Below, piece after piece: positions 4,393 through 5,613 of a DNA stretch of 5,613 nt. The stretch is taken from NCBI GenBank assembly GCA_030619095.1, contig JAUXCB010000115.1, forward strand, positions 1 through 5,613. The letters run 5' to 3'. This stretch comes from Verrucomicrobiota bacterium. GTDB taxonomy: Bacteria; Verrucomicrobiota; Kiritimatiellia; Kiritimatiellales; Tichowtungiaceae. A program made the position numbers and the translations under genes. Every line of letters begins with the position of its first letter. Positions within the stretch are counted from its first letter, which is position 1. The notes below the pieces were generated by a model, which was not told where the DNA came from, did no database searches, and saw nothing but the letters and a program-made list of their open reading frames with translations.

Positions 4393-5613
4393 CTATTTAA
4401 CCACGGCCCCGCTGGAGGACAAGTCGCCATCCACGGTAATGAGTGTAAGCTGGTCGCCAACCGATGCACAAAGAAGCATGCCCTGCGACTCCACCCCTCG
4501 GATTTCCGCCGGCTTGAGGTTGGCGACGATCACAATGGTTTTCCCAATCACTTCTTCCGCACTGTAGTGCTGAGCAATCCCCGCGATGAGTTGACGTGTT
4601 GAGTCGCCGACATCCACCTGAAGCTTGAGCAGCTTATCCGTACCTTCCACTTTTTCCGCTGCGAGGATTTTTGCGGTGCGCAGTTTGACATTCATCACAT
4701 CCTCGTAGGTGATTACGCCGTCTGGTGTTTCTTTTTTCTCCGTCACAGGTTTTTCCTTTTTCTCTTTTTTTGGCGACTCTTCAACCGTTGGGGGTTCCAC
4801 GCGGGGGAAAAGCGGATCGGCCTTCGGAATGACAGCGCCAGCCTCTATCACACCGAAGATGCGCAGGGCATCGAGATCAGGTTGTCCCAGGTTGAAATGG
4901 GTTCGCAGGGAAGCCATCCGCTCCGGCATGACCGGATAGAGTAAAGCCGAACAGACGCGCAGCGCCTCTGCGGCCAATGCAAGCGTGACGGAAACCTCTT
5001 CGGATCGGCCCTCTTTTGCCAGAGTCCAGGGTTGTTTGATTTCAAAATATTTGTTCACTTTTCGAATGGCAGTCAGTACGGAAGCGATCCCCCCATTGAG
5101 GTGCATTGTTCCGATGCACTCTTCCATGTCAGTGACGGCCTGTTGAACGGTGTCCCACAGCTCTTTCTCCGGCCCGGTATCGATAACGGTTTTTTCAATG
5201 GCTGGAAAAACCCCGTTGCAGTAGCGGCCAAGCATGTTGACGGTTCGGCTCAGCAGGTTGCCGAGGTCGTTGGCGAGATCGGAGTTGTAGCGCCGCACGA
5301 AGGCCTCTTCGGTGAAAGAGGCGTCCTGCCCGAGAGTCATTTCGGCGACCAGGAAGTAGCGAAAGGCATCCACACCGCATCGATCGATCATTTCCATTGG
5401 GTCGACGACGTTGCCGAGGCTTTTGCTCATTTTGGTGCGGCCGGTGAGCCACCAGCCATGTGCGAAAACTGTTTTGGGAAGCTCAACCCCCATCGCCTTG
5501 AGCATGGTCGGCCAGTAAACGGTATGGGTGGTGAGAATGTCTTTACCGATCAGTTGCTGGGTGGCGGGCCACCACTTCGCGAACATCTCCTCATCGGTTT
5601 TGTAGCCGATGGC
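4393..5613 (-). CDS. metG: methionyl-tRNA synthetase MetG (C-terminal part, start outside window)
   Basis: MetG attaches methionine to its tRNA using ATP. About 406 C-terminal residues are visible; the frame continues open through the right edge, beginning AIGYKTDEEMFAKWW. The first visible part is the end of the Rossmann catalytic domain, with GKDILTTHTVYWP and the signature KMSKS in TGRTKMSKSLGNVVDP (visible residues 61-65). The helical anticodon-binding domain follows, with FTEEAFVRRYNSDLANDLGNLLSR. A Lys/Glu/Pro-rich linker then leads to the C-terminal tRNA-binding OB-fold domain of about 110 residues (VKLRTAKILAAEKVEGTDKLLKLQVDVG, ending in SQGMLLCAS), which in bacterial MetG mediates dimerisation and tRNA binding. 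The stop TAG (4393-4395) is one base from the next start. It is the visible leader of the operon; its promoter lies outside. Confidence 0.97.
   Translation of the reverse strand, partial: AIGYKTDEEMFAKWWPATQQLIGKDILTTHTVYWPTMLKAMGVELPKTVFAHGWWLTGRTKMSKSLGNVVDPMEMIDRCGVDAFRYFLVAEMTLGQDASFTEEAFVRRYNSDLANDLGNLLSRTVNMLGRYCNGVFPAIEKTVIDTGPEKELWDTVQQAVTDMEECIGTMHLNGGIASVLTAIRKVNKYFEIKQPWTLAKEGRSEEVSVTLALAAEALRVCSALLYPVMPERMASLRTHFNLGQPDLDALRIFGVIEAGAVIPKADPLFPRVEPPTVEESPKKEKKEKPVTEKKETPDGVITYEDVMNVKLRTAKILAAEKVEGTDKLLKLQVDVGDSTRQLIAGIAQHYSAEEVIGKTIVIVANLKPAEIRGVESQGMLLCASVGDQLTLITVDGDLSSSGAVVK

Noticed and set aside
4392..4469. Upstream start for the SixA-like gene inside metG
   Set aside because: The 26 extra residues are antiphase metG sequence, and the phosphatase fold begins exactly at Met 4391.
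1..5613. CRISPR array or mobile element
   Set aside because: The repeats found have periods of 8, 9 and 17 bp without spacers, and no transposase, integrase or Cas protein is encoded.

Overview
The window reads as ordinary chromosomal DNA of a moderately GC-rich Gram-negative bacterium. Two predicted outer-membrane lipoproteins support the Gram-negative call. The intergenic style (large palindromes, 8-, 9- and 17-bp periodic arrays) and the tiny Arg/Lys-rich protein remind me of the PVC group (Verrucomicrobiota/Kiritimatiellota). That placement is an impression from pattern, not a search result. No phage, plasmid, transposase, CRISPR, rRNA or tRNA feature is visible.

Layout. Bases 1-242 carry no gene, only a 17-bp tandem repeat and a short hairpin. 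ruvA (minus, 243-839) follows. Bases 840-1021 hold a 9-bp periodic array and a strong terminator for a 31-residue, extremely basic small protein (minus, 1022-1117), which has a good -35/-10 pair just upstream. The divergent space 1118-1327 contains a 52-bp near-perfect palindrome and, next to the following gene, a possible three-way-junction leader covering the ribosome-binding site. A LysM lipoprotein (plus, 1328-1825) comes next, then an inverted array of 8-bp units (1836-1928), then a thioredoxin-fold protein (plus, 1964-2575). The right half is one minus-strand gene run read from the right edge: metG (3' part), a SixA-like histidine phosphatase with a C-terminal membrane helix, a HAD phosphatase, and a lipoprotein-type msrB.

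How the genes fit. The minus-strand run is very tight: 1 nt between metG and the phosphatase, 39 nt to the HAD gene, and an ATGA stop/start overlap into msrB. It therefore looks like one operon combining tRNA charging with methionine, two phosphatases and methionine-sulfoxide repair. msrB ends inside the 3' end of the convergent thioredoxin-fold gene, with a 49-bp tail-to-tail overlap. The main points for a second look are the tail-anchored phosphatase with a strong internal ribosome-binding site, the possible SD-masking leader of the LysM gene, the set of unrelated intergenic repeat arrays, the short-leader small basic gene, and a half-lost acidic pin in RuvA. Apart from these, the genes are recognisable housekeeping families; I see no clear new defence or mobile system.
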